Under the pieces are notes generated by a model. That model was given only the letters and a program-made list of their open reading frames with translations, ran no database searches and was not told the DNA's origin. This document shows, one piece after another, positions 1 to 14,235 of a stretch of DNA of 64,000 bases; positions within the stretch are counted from its first letter, which is position 1, and every line of letters begins with the position of its first letter. Location: assembly GCF_910589235.1 (NCBI RefSeq), contig NC_060959.1, forward strand, positions 7,572,263 through 7,636,262, read 5' to 3'. The translations under genes and the position numbers were made by a program. Source of the DNA: Vespa crabro. Lineage: Eukaryota > Arthropoda > Insecta > Hymenoptera > Vespidae.

Positions 1-1526
1 AATTCGAAAGGCATTTTTATAGATACGAGTGTAAAAGTTCGATTGTAAAATAAAATTATTTTCTAAACGATGAATCATTAATTAAAATGACATAAATGAA
101 TTTTATCCTAAAATTTTTGATCATTCTTGTCGCCATGAACAGAATAAAAAAAAATCTATCGAAAGACAATATTTTCTTGTTTTTTCTTAAAAACGAGATT
201 TGAGATTTAAAAAAAAAAAATCTAAAGGGAAAGCAATAAAATAATATCGTAAGAGATTCTCAATTTCGATTCGATATTCAAAATATTGAACGTTCGAAGT
301 AGACTCAGTCCTCTCGATGGTTTTTACAAAATTTTTTGGTAAAGACAAACTTGCCATTGACGTCATCGAGAAGCAAACGAGTCATCGAGCGTAAAACTTT
401 TAAGGTATTATTCAACGAGCAATAAAGTTGATTAAATGACTACATTCAATAATAATTCTTAGCAATACGAAATGACCTTAAAATAGTTTAATATCTGTTA
501 TTTTTATCGGAGTTACGTATACTGGACAATCGAATCAAGGCGATAAGAAACTTTCAAAGCTGTAAAACAAATTATATTATATTTATCTTTTTCATTTTTA
601 TTCAATTTTATTTTATTTTTTTCATTTTTATTCAATTTTATTTTATTTTTTTGTTTTTCTTCATGTCTAATCAATATACAAAATATTATACGTGTATCAT
701 ATTCAAATTTTTTTTTGTCATAATTGAAATTACCTTAGCATCTCATATTTATTCAATTATTTTTATATGTGTTTACAACAAACGATTACAGTAAATATAC
801 AAAAAATTATAGTTAGCGTCGGACGTCATTGGAAAAATATAAGAATAGTAAATAAGTTAGTTTACGACGAACGTTAGTGGCAGGAGTCATACGAGAAATA
901 ACCGATGACGTAGTTAAGAATGGAGTAGGGATATTCATGAATGAAGCTTCAGGAGAAACGCCACACGAGACGTGAAACACTAAATTTTTTTCTCGTAATA
1001 CAAGACATTCGTTCCGCGTATGTATGTAAAAGATAACAGATCGATCTACGTAGAAATAGAAACAATCATGTGTAGTCATTCGATCAGCTTAGTAATTGTC
1101 TTCTGTGAAAATACCTGTACTGAAAGCAACATTATATCTTCAAAAAAAAAAAAAAAAAAAAAAGAATGAGAAAATTACAATGGAAAAATAAGGCAAAAGA
1201 ATGCACACAGTTAATGATCAAATTCTAAAACTATTTCATTTCGAAATTTTATCTACTTAAGCTTATTATCTAAGAATTAATGTAAAATGTTTGAAAAAAG
1301 AAAAAAAAAAAAGAGTAATTGACTTTTAAATACATTCGGGAAATCTTTGATCTATTCTGTTTACTATTGTAAATATATAAAATAATTTTCTAACGAATCA
1401 ATTTCTAATCTTTCACGTTGAACAATTAACTCTACATATCTCCAACAGTTCCAAGTATACGACATGTATATATTTACAATAAAATAAGTTTGTGAAAAAG
1501 AAACTTAAGCTAACTCATACACAGAC

Positions 1527-1600
<74 letters not shown>

Positions 1601-2584
1601 TTAGTTAGACTACGATCCAGGTATAGATTTCCTTAGAACGATTAAACGAGACAGTCGTCGTCGGTCATAAGAACGGAGAAGCTAGATATACCGCAGACTT
1701 CGTCTTCGTTTCACTGGAAAGTATACAAACGAGATACATCGAGGTGTCTTTACGCAGCTGTCGATATCGAGAATCCAAAGACAGTAAAACGATAGCAAGG
1801 TGATACGATCGATAAATCGTTTCGGTGATCCTTGAGAATTTAGTTCAGAAAAAATTATTCTCTCATTTTGTCCTCTTCAAGTATCTATCTACTTTGTAAG
1901 AAGATTAAAACAAAAAGATGTAAATGGAATTGAATGAATGAATGAATGAATGAATGAATGAACAAACGAACGATTCGAAGATTCTCGGATCGTGACAATG
2001 AACGCGTTGTAAATCGTATCTCTTCGAGCTTATACCTCCCGGTTAAACAATAGAATGAAACCATTCTGTGAGACTGAGAAAAAGTTAGAAAAGAATAAGA
2101 AGAAAGTACGAATCTCGAGATAAGTCCTCTCTTCGAACGAAGCGATTTAAAATGTAGAAACTAAGCAGAGAGAATCCTATCACACAGTGCTTCGTAACAA
2201 AGCGATCGCCACCCGCCGTTTTGACCCTGACTACTACCACGCTGCCTCCTGCTATTTGATTTCCAGCATTTCATTCTAATTTTAGTCAAACCTTCTCCTC
2301 TCTTTATCTCTCTCTCTCTCTTTCTCTCTCTCTCCCTCTCTCTTTCTCTCTTTTATTTCTCTTTCGTCAGACCGAAACCGGAAAATTTGTGACTACGCGG
2401 AACCAAAATGAAATTCAAAGACGTTCCTAGTACATTAACGAAATGTAAATATACATTATCGTGTGTCTTCGAATGAACTTGGAATCCATATATAATTTAA
2501 TATAAATTAACGAGAACCCATTTATAAATTTTATCGTGAATACCCATCGCTGATTCATTTTCGAAAATCTGTCTACTTAAGTAG

Positions 2585-2633
<49 letters not shown>

Positions 2634-3430
2634 CGCAAGGGAATAAAAATGCCATGTATTCATTTTTCTTTTACTTATGTATTACTTTTTCTTTTTTTTT
2701 TTCTTCTTCTTTTTCTTTTTTTTCTTTTTCCTTTTTTATCTTTCAATTCTAATTCAGAGCATAATCCATCTGAGGAATTATATTTTTAACCTTTGCTCGC
2801 GTCCCGAACATAATGAGCAACCTAATGAGTGTCTACTGTTTCGACGACAGAAAAGAAGAAACTTAAAATGATATTATAAAGTTAAAAAAGAAAAAAAAAG
2901 AGTTAAAAAAAAAAGAATATGATAATGAAACGGTAATGTTCATTGAATTATTGATAACGAAAAAAAAAAAAAAAACAAACAAAAAAGCAAATAACCGATC
3001 GTACACAGTCTTTGCCTCGTAGGAAAAAAAAAGGAATTATTTCACAAGAGAACGATTTCCTACGATGTTTATGTTGGGAAAAAAGAAAAAAGAAAAAGAA
3101 GAAAAAACGATCTATCTACCCGTGACGACTTCGTTACGACTTTTTTATTAGAAAATTTATATTTATATTTCTTTTATCAAAAGTAGACAAAAAAAAGGAG
3201 AATTAATTAAACATTGAAAAAAGAAACCAAGAAATAAAGGAATCAGAAAGAAAGAAAAAAATCAGATCAAATCAAATCAAATTGAATGTTTAAAACATTA
3301 GAAGTAAATTAAAAAAGAAAAAAAAAAGAAGAAGAAGGAAGAAAAAGAAAAAAAGAAAAAAAAGAAAATTGCTGATTATCCTTATAACGAAGAATTTATC
3401 CTTTTAACAGACTTGTATTGAGATTGAAAT
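1..3430. other. AT-rich gene-free stretch
   Basis: I see no supportable gene here. The open frames are short, have no recognisable domain and lie in AT-rich sequence. The stretch holds a CATATA/TA microsatellite (1526-1599), a GAAT array (1932-1962), TC-rich sequence (about 2300-2355), a T run of about 45 bases (2587-2631) and several A-rich tracts. A moderately GC-rich patch at about 1610-2260 could be regulatory, but no motif settles this. Confidence 0.6.
2587..2631. repeat. Poly-T run, about 45 bases
   Basis: Uninterrupted T homopolymer; its exact length may be affected by assembly or sequencing error. Confidence 0.9.
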
Positions 3431-3439
3431 TGGACTCAC

Positions 3440-3937
3440 CTCCAGGTGATCGAGATTCGATGAGAATAGATCCTTTTATTGGCTCAAGTTCACTTTATCC
3501 CGAATTTTCTTTCCACAGAAAAATAAATGAACACAATAGAAAATGTAGAATGAGGAGGAACAGAAGAATAAGGAGAAACGGAAGGAGGTGAAAGAAGAAG
3601 GAGAAGAAGAAACGGAAGTGAAAGAAAACGAAGAAAAAGAAGAAGTAGAAGAAATGACGGAAATAAAGTTCGAAGGGCAGAAAGGATCGTGTCGTAGGAC
3701 CGATCGCGAAGGTTCGCGCGAGACTGGCTGGAGCCGCGTTCTTCGATCAGATCGAAGCCACCGAAAGAGAGAAAGATACACGTTCTATCGTAGCCTGAGG
3801 CCAACTTAGGACTGTGGACTCTGACAGTACACCGCGAGTCCTCCTCTCGCTCTTTTTCTCGCTCCTCCTCCTCCTCCTCCTCCTCCTCCACCTCCTCCAC
3901 CTCCTCTTCTTTCCAACTGCTCGCTCGGTAACTCTCC

Positions 3938-4001
<64 letters not shown>

Positions 4002-4200
4002 CTGTCTCTGTCTCTGTCTCTCACGCACACACACACTTTTTCTTTCTTTCTCTTTTACACCAACGAACCAACCAACTCTCCTCACCACGTCTCTCTGTCT
4101 CTAACTCCCCACCATGTCTACCATACCGTGGTACACCAAGCTTGGTAGCACCAAGAGATCGGGATAGGTGTACAAGATCGTTTCTACTGAACCAGAGAAA
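3440..4200 (-). promoter_or_regulatory. Candidate promoter and non-coding first exon
   Basis: This is a GC-elevated block with CTC-triplet and (TC)n arrays (3861-3979), similar to the sequence upstream of the KANSL1, EAAT and Ssdp genes in this window. On the minus strand a strong donor (GAG before gtgagt) falls at 3439/3440. The minus frame across 3476-3781 stops before that donor, so any exon ending there would be 5' UTR of a gene running off the left edge. The frames seen in both directions are low-complexity (E/R/S/L-rich) and not believable proteins. This is an inference from composition and one splice signal. Confidence 0.25.
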
Positions 4201-5643
4201 CCATTCGCAATCGAGACACGCAGGATTCTCTCTTCGTTATTCTTTTTCGTTTTGTTATCAATTACACTGATTTTATGATATATGTATGTTTCTTTGATAT
4301 TTCTAATATTTCTATTCCTATCTATGAAATAGATACTAGTTTTGTTCTAATAATAACGTTCAATAAATCGATCTAACAATTATTTTTAACGTAATTCTTT
4401 AATCGACGAATATACATATGTGTATACATATCTACATATATATATATATGCATTTTATCATTTTATATATATATATATACATATTATATATATATATATT
4501 ATTATATATATATATATATATGTATATATATAATGATAAAAAGTAATTGAAAAATAGTTAATCAAATTATAATCGTCGGTTACTCGATTTGATAATATTT
4601 CACAGTTAATTATTACTTCTTGATTGAAATATGATTTATTTCGATAATATTGTCTACGAAGAGCTAAAAATGATAAATGCATAAGAAATATATATTCAGA
4701 TAACGATTAAAACTTCGTAATAATTATAAGAACGACTATATTTAATTATGATAAATCGAATGAAATAAAATTTAACGAATATATTTAATAACTTACACAC
4801 GTCTTCTTTCTTAAAGATATCAATTAGATCTGTGTAGATTCAGTATGTACGTACATATGATCTTTCAAGTCATACATGTACATTCTTTGACCCATAATAT
4901 TTACAAATCTATTTTATAAATTATTTACAATGTTCGATCTCAATGTATTGAAACTCGTGTTATTATTAGGACAAACGAGAAAAATACCGACTAGTTTACC
5001 GAAAGACTATTATATGTTTCTCTTATCTTCGAACGAAGAGTGGGGGGGGGAAAGTTTAAGTAAAGCGTTTTAGATTATTTTCAATAACGTTACAAACAGT
5101 CAAGGTGAAAGGATCAACGACACGTCACGATCTATCACGACACGACTCGTTTCGTTTATTCTCCGTTAGTTGATTTTCTATCTTTCGCGATCGTTAGTCT
5201 TACGTGGACAACGACGAAGATGACGAAGATGACGAAGACGAAGAAGAAGAGGAAGACGAGGACAACTCTCGACCGGCTTCACGTATTCTCCGTTACTATA
5301 ATAATCATAGCTCGAGTCCTTCCAAGTCAAAGTGTCCTTCGTCTTTACAACAGACCTAGTTATTAAATATTTTTAATGCAAATCTTACAGGAAATGAATG
5401 TCATTCATTTCGAACAATAGAAAGTAATATAGTAATAATGACGATATTTTTCTAGGTGCGACATACGTAACATCGAATATCTAGGTTAATTACTATTTAA
5501 AAATAGACACAATCTATCTTTTATATCTCTAATAAAATATATGTAAGTATATATGTATGTATTAATTTTGCGTACGCGAAAAGAATTAAACATTAGTTTT
5601 ATATAATAATTGTTTCTACGTTGTAAGAAATCTTTCGAGTAAA

Positions 5644-5684
<41 letters not shown>

Positions 5685-6734
5685 AGCTGATAAATAAATA
5701 TTTAAAAAAGTGTATATATATATATATATAATATGATATCCTTATTACAAACATTTATATTATAATCATACATACATACTGAATTCTTAATATATGCTAT
5801 AAATTATGGAGATGATATTGTTTGGAAATAATTACTTTCTACTTCTTAAGTTCATAAATCTTTAAGTATTTCAATTAATTATCTCTATAATTAGACTCGT
5901 AATTAATGTATAATATTTTATAATTAATTTATAATAGTATATATGGCGTAGTTATATTTAAACGAGCTACAACAAGATATCATTTTTCAAATAGTAATAT
6001 AAACAAGTTTGGTTAAAAGGGAGATTGATAATAGAATGTTAATAATTCATCGATTTTTATTATTCGAATTGTCATTCGTTTCACGACGTTTTTGAATCGA
6101 AAGGAAACGATCTAACAGTACGTATGTTATGCCCTATAAAAATTCTATACGTAAGTATACATGTACATACTATGTAATGATTTATTAATCAGGAAGCATA
6201 TACTTAAACTTCCGATTAATCAAGGAACCGCTGCTTTCCGTTTAACGTAACATAGAAGGGACTACTATTTCACTAAAGTTCAATGCGTCTTTCCTTATTG
6301 GGATTTCCTCTTTACCTTTTCATTCTTATTACATGTTCCTGTTACGAATGTAAAATGCATAGTTACAGGTGTGTCGAGCACGAGCGTCCTGTCGAGAAAC
6401 GAATGCTATTTATTGTTTCGACGAAGAACGCGACTGACGTGTCCTACAAAATAATTCTACATCAGAAGTTTCAACAGTCGGAGTTTTCTAAACCTTACGT
6501 ATGTATGTAGATCATTATGTGATTGAAATTATAATATTTTTCTTAATGCATATACGTATATATATTTTTGTATTACTTGTTATACATATCGAAAGCAGAA
6601 TAACCAGTTAAACACGTTTATTATAATGCATTACTTAATTTATTACATAAAATAATAGACAGAAATTAATATTTTTATGTATATTATATGATAATAACAT
6701 AGGTATACGTAGAAATATAAAGAGAAGATGAGAT

Positions 6735-6772
<38 letters not shown>

Positions 6773-8050
6773 GTATATATATGTATATAATTTAAATGGC
6801 TCATTTCTTATAAAATTATTATTCGATATAACACATTAAGAAAGAGATTAACGAAATCATTTGTATGTATAAATACGAAACTACTGTGAAAATGTCCCGG
6901 ATACTTCCCGGTTATCTTCTAATCCGACCTTGATATACTGATGCGTTACTATGTAATATCATGAATGTACTTCGCTCGGCACTTTTCTTACGAGCTGGGA
7001 CGAATTTATACATAAGGAAGCGCAGCAGTCTCTTCCTAGTAGATACAAGTTTCCTCCTTTCTATATATTCGATGATATTTTGTACGATCGACGTTGCACG
7101 TTACTATTCCTCGTGGGACATTAGTATCATGTAACAGAAAACTCGTATGCACTTACGTAGAATCTCTTTGGTTAACTTATACATTATAATTCAAATCGAT
7201 TTTCTTCTAAATTAGTATTACATTTTATTTGGAAGAAAAATTTTGAACTTTTCTATGAATAGACGAATAATAATTTATCGATCGTGAAAATTTAGTCGAA
7301 TAGAGAAAAATTAATCGATATTAATTTAATACGAGATAAGGGTCATATGAAATTTTAATGATATAATTTTTTGATTATTTTATTTAAACACTATGAAAAT
7401 GATAATATTAATATCTATATATGCAAATTTGTAAATAGAATATCAAAATTTCTAACATTATTCATTAATATTTTTCCCTATAGAATATTAAATGAAATTT
7501 ATCGATCTACATACATACATATAATATCTTTGCCATCTTTCAGGAAATTATTTGATTAGATTTATAACGAATCGTAAGATTTAAAATTGTTACAAAAATA
7601 ATCTATACACAGGGTATATAGACTTTTATAATATTTTTTATTTTATTCTTCGAAATAACATATTAACGATTGATAAAAGTAAACAATGTTTATGTGTCTT
7701 CTTATGTATAGATTATTAGTAAGTCATTCTTCGACGAGGAAGTAAAGTACAAGAGGATTAATTTGAAACAATATAAAATGTTTTATTTTACCACTCAACG
7801 TGTTCGACCGGAACAAAGATGAAACAAGACATGGAATGGCAAACGTTGTAATTGCGAAACGCTTGATATACGCAGCCATTAACGCGAAAGCCGTTCTTAT
7901 CGACTTCAAAGTTATTCCTCTATCCCTCTCGATGTGACTACCCGCATACCAACTAAATATTAAAAAAAAAAAAAAGAAAAATACAAAAAAAATAAAGAGA
8001 GAGAGAGAGACTTAGGTATCGACAATTATTTATAGGATATATTAAATATA

Positions 8051-8111
<61 letters not shown>

Positions 8112-8964
8112 ACGAGTAAACGTTTGATTAGAAACTTCAAATAATTACTATTTAATTTTATTTAATTTTCAGAATTATTTTCTTTTTCTAATCATTTAGT
8201 TGTTCGACCGTTCACTTAACGTCAAGTAGAGATTGTTCTAGTTATTTTCTTAACGCTCATTATGGTTAGACTCGATCACCAGTGCAAGGTGACTTCCGAC
8301 GTATAGTTGTCATTGTCGTCGTCGTTGACGTAAGTAGTTGGACCCAAGTCCACGTCGTATATTTTCTGACCCAGAAAGAGATTCTCTCTCCCTCTCTCTT
8401 TATATCTATACACGCATATCTTTGATGTGAAGTCCTATGATGTGGAGGGGGCTGCTCGCGACAAGTAAAGCTGAGAAACGACTCCTCGAGGCGCGCTTAT
8501 TGCTTCAGAGACGATAAATGAGTCAACGATTAAGACCATCGTCATCGTCAAGTAGCCGTCACATCTTTTTGGATCTAGATTATCCAAAAAGATATACATA
8601 CATATAGATATGGATCTTACACTTGTATTAAAGAAATATAGGACGTTTTCGTTTATGTCTTTTTTTTTAAGTTTGAAATTTCTCTTTTATATAAGAAACA
8701 ATGAAATATATCAAGTAGAAATTATAAAATTAGACTTTAAGAATAAATTCAATTCTACTTTCTTTTGTAAATTATTTTTAATATCGTCGTTAAGCGGCCG
8801 ATGATTGCGTAAGTGACAGTGAGTAATTGTAGATCATATATATTTTTTTCATTTTGAGGTATTACATACTTTAATGACGTAAAATCAATTTAAGATAAGA
8901 TAAGCGATAAATACAAATTCTCTGTCAGATTTTTCACTTTCTTAATTAACGTCGAATTGAGTAA

Positions 8965-9013
<49 letters not shown>

Positions 9014-11356
9014 TATATTTGTTATGTAATAATTAATGAGCGTAATATATTTGTTTGGTTTTTAAGAATAATATGCAAATGAACGTTTTCTTCGACGTTT
9101 TCTCAAATTCGTTTTTTAAGAATTTCAAAAATTATTGTATCGTTTAGCATCAAGTAAATTACACAAATACCCTTTCCTATTCGACTTCCCTAACATGCGT
9201 AGGTACATGGAGTTTCCGCGTGGAACATCCAATTTTATCGGGCAAGTCATCGGTGAGCTGAACGAACTGGTTGCGAAACGGGACACCTTGTAGATGGTAG
9301 CAAAGCCGTCGACACCTGCCGTTAATAATCCCGCCGTCCACTTTCCTCTGCCATCAGCTCGCTCGCTTGCATCTTCGAATTCTCTTTCTCTCAAGCGTTT
9401 CTTTATCTTCAATTTATAATTGCTAAGACTCTATTAGTCACGCCGTATCTTTGACGACAAAATTGTACAAACTTTAGATCAGATCTCATCGGATAAAGTC
9501 GAAACATTAAAAATTTTTCGATATCTATCGGTATCTTCGAATTTATCAATCTTATATTAATATCGATAAATCTATTGCTCAGTATCATTAAAAGGAACCA
9601 AACTAATGAAAAAGTAATCTCAAGATCGGTTAATTTACGAATCTCTTGAGATCTATACACGTTATTAACGGTAAAAGGTAATAGCAAGATAATTAATTGA
9701 GATTTCGATTGAAATTTTAATTAAGATAAGTCAGTCCTCATTAAATGATTAAGTAAGTGTAGTTTATAAATAATATAAATGTAAAATTGTACTATATAAA
9801 TATTTCAAAATACATATATACATGAAAACATTATCGAACTATTCCTTGCAATAAATTCGAAAAATTTTTTCAATGAAATAAAAGAAGAGAAAGAAGACGT
9901 AGGAAAAGAAGAAGAAAAAGAAAGAAGACGTTATGCTTTAATCCAGCGAATCGAAGATCAAAGGATTCACCGGTTCCGTAAGACTCTCACCATAGACTTC
10001 ACATTGCTATCGTATCGATTCACGCGTTATCAAAGCGCTTTAATCGGCTACGATTCTTACAAGGCGTAACCACCTTGATTCTATGGAAAAGCGTTTCTCC
10101 TAACCGTTATTTGAACCGATAAGAAGAACTTCTTTTTCTAACGGTCGACATTGTTCAAGATAACTAAAAACAGGAAAGGCAAACTGGTCGTCATAATCTA
10201 TGCGCTCAATTCGATTCTTTATAGGAAATGAAGATTATCTTCGTAAAGCTTACAAATAGAAAAAAATATCATATTTTGAAAAATCTCATAATGATAATAT
10301 AGAAATTTCAAGAACGTTTCTGTTTTATTTTTATGAAAAAAAGATACATACACGCATACACATATATATATATATATATTTTTAATCGTCCTCGTAGCCG
10401 TGAGAAATTAAATATTTGATCAAGAAAGATTCGCATGATCGATCGTTTTCGGTACAACGAACTGAGCACTGAGTAAAATGAGAAAGGGATATTAATTAAA
10501 AGAAATATTTCAAGGCGATTTTTTTAATACGTTCGATAAACTGTACATTTAAATATAAGATCGATTTTTTTCGAACAATCGCAATATTGTTAAAAGTCGA
10601 TAAATTCGAAAAACTCATTATCGCAACATTGTAATCACTGTAACATAATTGTCAAAACAATAGATCCTATCTTATTTCTGTTGATAGCTTTGAAGAAGAA
10701 TCACCGAGAATGTAAATATAGATAAAAATAAGAGTAAATTCATTAATTAGATGTCATAAATGATCACTTGAAATAACTATTAATATACATTATCATTCTT
10801 AAAATATTACGAACGTATTATCACATGTAAATAACTCTTTTTTACGCGCTAAATTTAAATTACGATTCTTAACTGATCCTATTTTTAAATATCATACGAT
10901 ATAACCGATATCGTTATTATAAATTAAAAAAACATAATATTTTTATATAAAGTAAAATAATTCCAATGGTATAATTAAGTGAGAAAATAAAAAATTACAT
11001 TTTATCGAAGAAATAGAATGAGAAAGAGAAGTGTCTAGAATAGCAAGCGATTGCGAGCAAAGCATCTTAATCGGGCATCTTAGATAAGAGAGGAGGAGAA
11101 AGAGGAGGAGGAGGAGGTCTAGGAGAAGAGAAGTCACTTAGGTAGAAGAGTAACTCTATAACATAAACGTGCCAGTTGGTGGCAAATTTGCGGATGCATG
11201 CAATTGGCATTGCCTGCTGCTCTGCTAGCTCTACACTAGCTCTACTTGCTCTTACCTACGTTCGTTTGAACATATGTACCGATACATGTTGCACATACAT
11301 ATATATGTACCTATACACACATAGATACATATGTGTATATATATAAGATATATAAG

Positions 11357-11394
<38 letters not shown>

Positions 11395-12186
11395 CGGTTG
11401 ATAACACGTAGAACGAACATGGAGGACAAATCGGCAACTATGAAGCAGTTAACTTAATATAGGTTGGCTCGCGCGAGCGCAAACATAGAACCGCGAGGAA
11501 TATATGCCATCGACGACCTCGGAACCTTCCCTAGGTCAGTGTTAATTCCCTGGAACGCCATCGCCTCTTCCGAATATCCGATTGACCTTCGAGACGACGA
11601 AGACAACGAAGAAGAGGGAAAAATCTCGTTCCACGTCAAAGAGAGTTTCCACGTTTTTCTTTTTTTCTTTTCTCCTCGTTCGTTTCTTCCCGAAACATTT
11701 AATGTGATTGGATTGATAAGATATCTTTCCTTCGACTAGTCGTCTATCTTTCCTTTTTCTTTGATTGTTTTTTCTTTTTTTTTTTTTTTCTTTTTTTCAT
11801 TCCTCGAAAAACTTTCTGCGAGATGTCTTATATAAGGTAAATCACTTTTTATGAACTTTTCCTATCTACGTTTGATATTTTGTTAAAATACAAACCGGTG
11901 ATCCAATGAAACTCTAGCCTAACTCGTATACATCGAAATTTTCAATATTTATATTGTATTATTATATTATTTATATTTATATTTATATATTTTAATTATT
12001 TTATAAACAATATCGGTATAAGTGTTATTCTGACATTGGATACTTATTAACATATTAAGAGAGTATAATATGGTAGGATAAGATAATATAACGAGTTGTG
12101 ATAGTATAGTATAATATTGGAAAAAGTGATCGAATTGAAATTAATTTTGAAGGAAATGATTAATTATCTCTTCGTTTCTCTCTCTC

Positions 12187-12226
<40 letters not shown>

Positions 12227-13300
12227 GAGTGTGAAACTTCAAGAAGACCGCGAACATGGTGCAAAATTTTAAGTTCTTCTTAATAATGACTCATGACAAA
12301 TACATAAGTATTGCTTATAGATATCTCCTATCTCTTATTCTTTTTTAACTCTACTTGTAATCTCATGGTCATACATTCGATTTATGTATTACTTATATAT
12401 GTCTTATCTCTCGTCGATCGCAAAAAATATTTCACTTCATTGAAACAAACGCTTGATAAAGTGAAATCATTTGGAACGTTACCATCGCCAATAATTTAAT
12501 AATTTTCAAAAATATCAATAATTTCTTTGATCGTAACGATGCAAAATGATCATATATTGATGCATTGTTGTAAGTTATTAAAATACTTTTTTCTTTTTTT
12601 TTTTTTCTATAAGAGCATGAAACCACAAACGAAATCGTAAATTTCTTAAGAAATAAAAATGTTAAATACTAATGATCATAGAAATGATTAGAAAGATATT
12701 GATTTTGAAATAATTATCATTCATATTACTTAATTTTAAATGGTCCAATCTGTAAAGATTAAAGAAAAACTTTATATATATATATTGTGAAATATTGATT
12801 TTTATTTTTGCTTGTAGAACCATCTCCCTTCTTATATTTTTTCTTTCTTTCTTTTTTTTCTTTTTTTTTTCATTTCATTTCTATTATTTTCTTCTCCTTT
12901 CTTTTCCTTCATATTCGATCGATTTGAACCATGCACACGTGGAATGCCATAATGATACCGAGCATGGTATATAATGTTGCAACTATGAATATACCATGTA
13001 ACGGAGAAAGTACGTTTGTAAGAAACTATTAAGTTTGAAGAAATCAGAGTGGCTTCATCGAACGCCAATAAAGATATTACTTAACTGATAAACACGCTCC
13101 GATTTTCGTTTGGCGAATTCGCAAGCGAATTTGTTTATATTTCTTATTGCAAGCATACCGATCAAAATCTATAACGATCGTTTTGTTCGATTAAAATGAT
13201 GCATTGATATTACTTCGACAATGTTACAATATATAATCGAATTATTATTTAAACTATAAAAAAAAAAAAAAAAAAAAAAAGTAAGTAATTTTATAAATAT
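4201..13300. other. AT-rich gene-free stretch with GC islands
   Basis: No gene can be supported. The DNA alternates between TA microsatellites (about 4440-4525, 5645-5680, 6735-6790, 8058-8112, 8966-9012, 11365-11395) and short islands of higher GC at about 5100-5340, 6880-7140, 8210-8530, 9125-9410, 9900-10200 and 11100-11640. Island 9125-9412 is open on both strands, and 11464-11739 is open on plus and partly on minus, which is expected where stop codons are diluted by GC. A 75-codon frame at 6283-6510 (+) starts with a hydrophobic leader; it is treated under findings. Spaced islands like these are typical of non-coding regulatory elements around developmental genes, but that is inference. 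Confidence 0.5.
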
Positions 13301-14182
13301 TAAAATTAATTCATCTTGATCACGTTTTAATGTGATATATAACGTTTTAATGTGATAATAAATCACATTAAAATGTTAAAATATCAATCATTTTACTCAG
13401 TAAAGGAATATTGTTATTTTCTTTCTCTATAATGATTTTTCACAAATAGGTTAATATCCATCTTCGTGGCACCCTATTTATTAGACGATCTAAACTCTCA
13501 CGTTTGGTCTTACTTTTGAATAATAGTTCCCCCTATACTCGAGACGATTGCACTGGATATCTTGTTGCTACGACTAAACCCTTAACTGCTAAAGTGTGAG
13601 TCAATTTAAGAGTGCCGGACATTATTATTTTGTAGAGAGCCGTTAACTGGTTTATATAACGCGGGAAATGACATTAAAAAATTAACGTAACTTAATAAAG
13701 AGTAAATTTCGATATTTCTTACATCGTCCAACGTCAAACGAGCAAAAAATTTTAAATTCGTTTTTACGTGCTTGTAAAGTGATCGTGAAAAAAATTAAAA
13801 AAAAGTATATATATATATGTATATAATTTTAAATAATACATAAGAGATAGTATTAATACGATAAAAAAAAAATAAAATAATACAATATAAAAAAAAACAA
13901 GAATAATTATTGAAATAAAGAAATAAATAGAAGAAAAATGTTCCCGTTACATAATTTGATATAATTGCAAAGTTAATAAATACTTCGATTCATTAAATAT
14001 ACATACATATATAATGAAAGTGATACACATCGGTCTTACATTAATTATGTTATTAAACTCGTATATTATATACCGTTATTAATAAAACTCAGTAATTATA
14101 TGTACATATGTATGTATTCTTAATAATAATGTCCATATACTTATACTAATCGTCCTCTCACTTTCTTTTCACATATATATAT

Positions 14183-14235
<53 letters not shown>

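Noticed and set aside
3490..4104. Frames rich in E/R or S/L across the CTC and TC arrays
   Set aside because: They are translations of microsatellites on both strands and have no domain or splice logic.
13450..13595. Plus-strand open frame behind a fair acceptor, with gtgagt near its end
   Set aside because: The acceptor and donor are plausible but the peptide is unrecognised and no partner exons were found.
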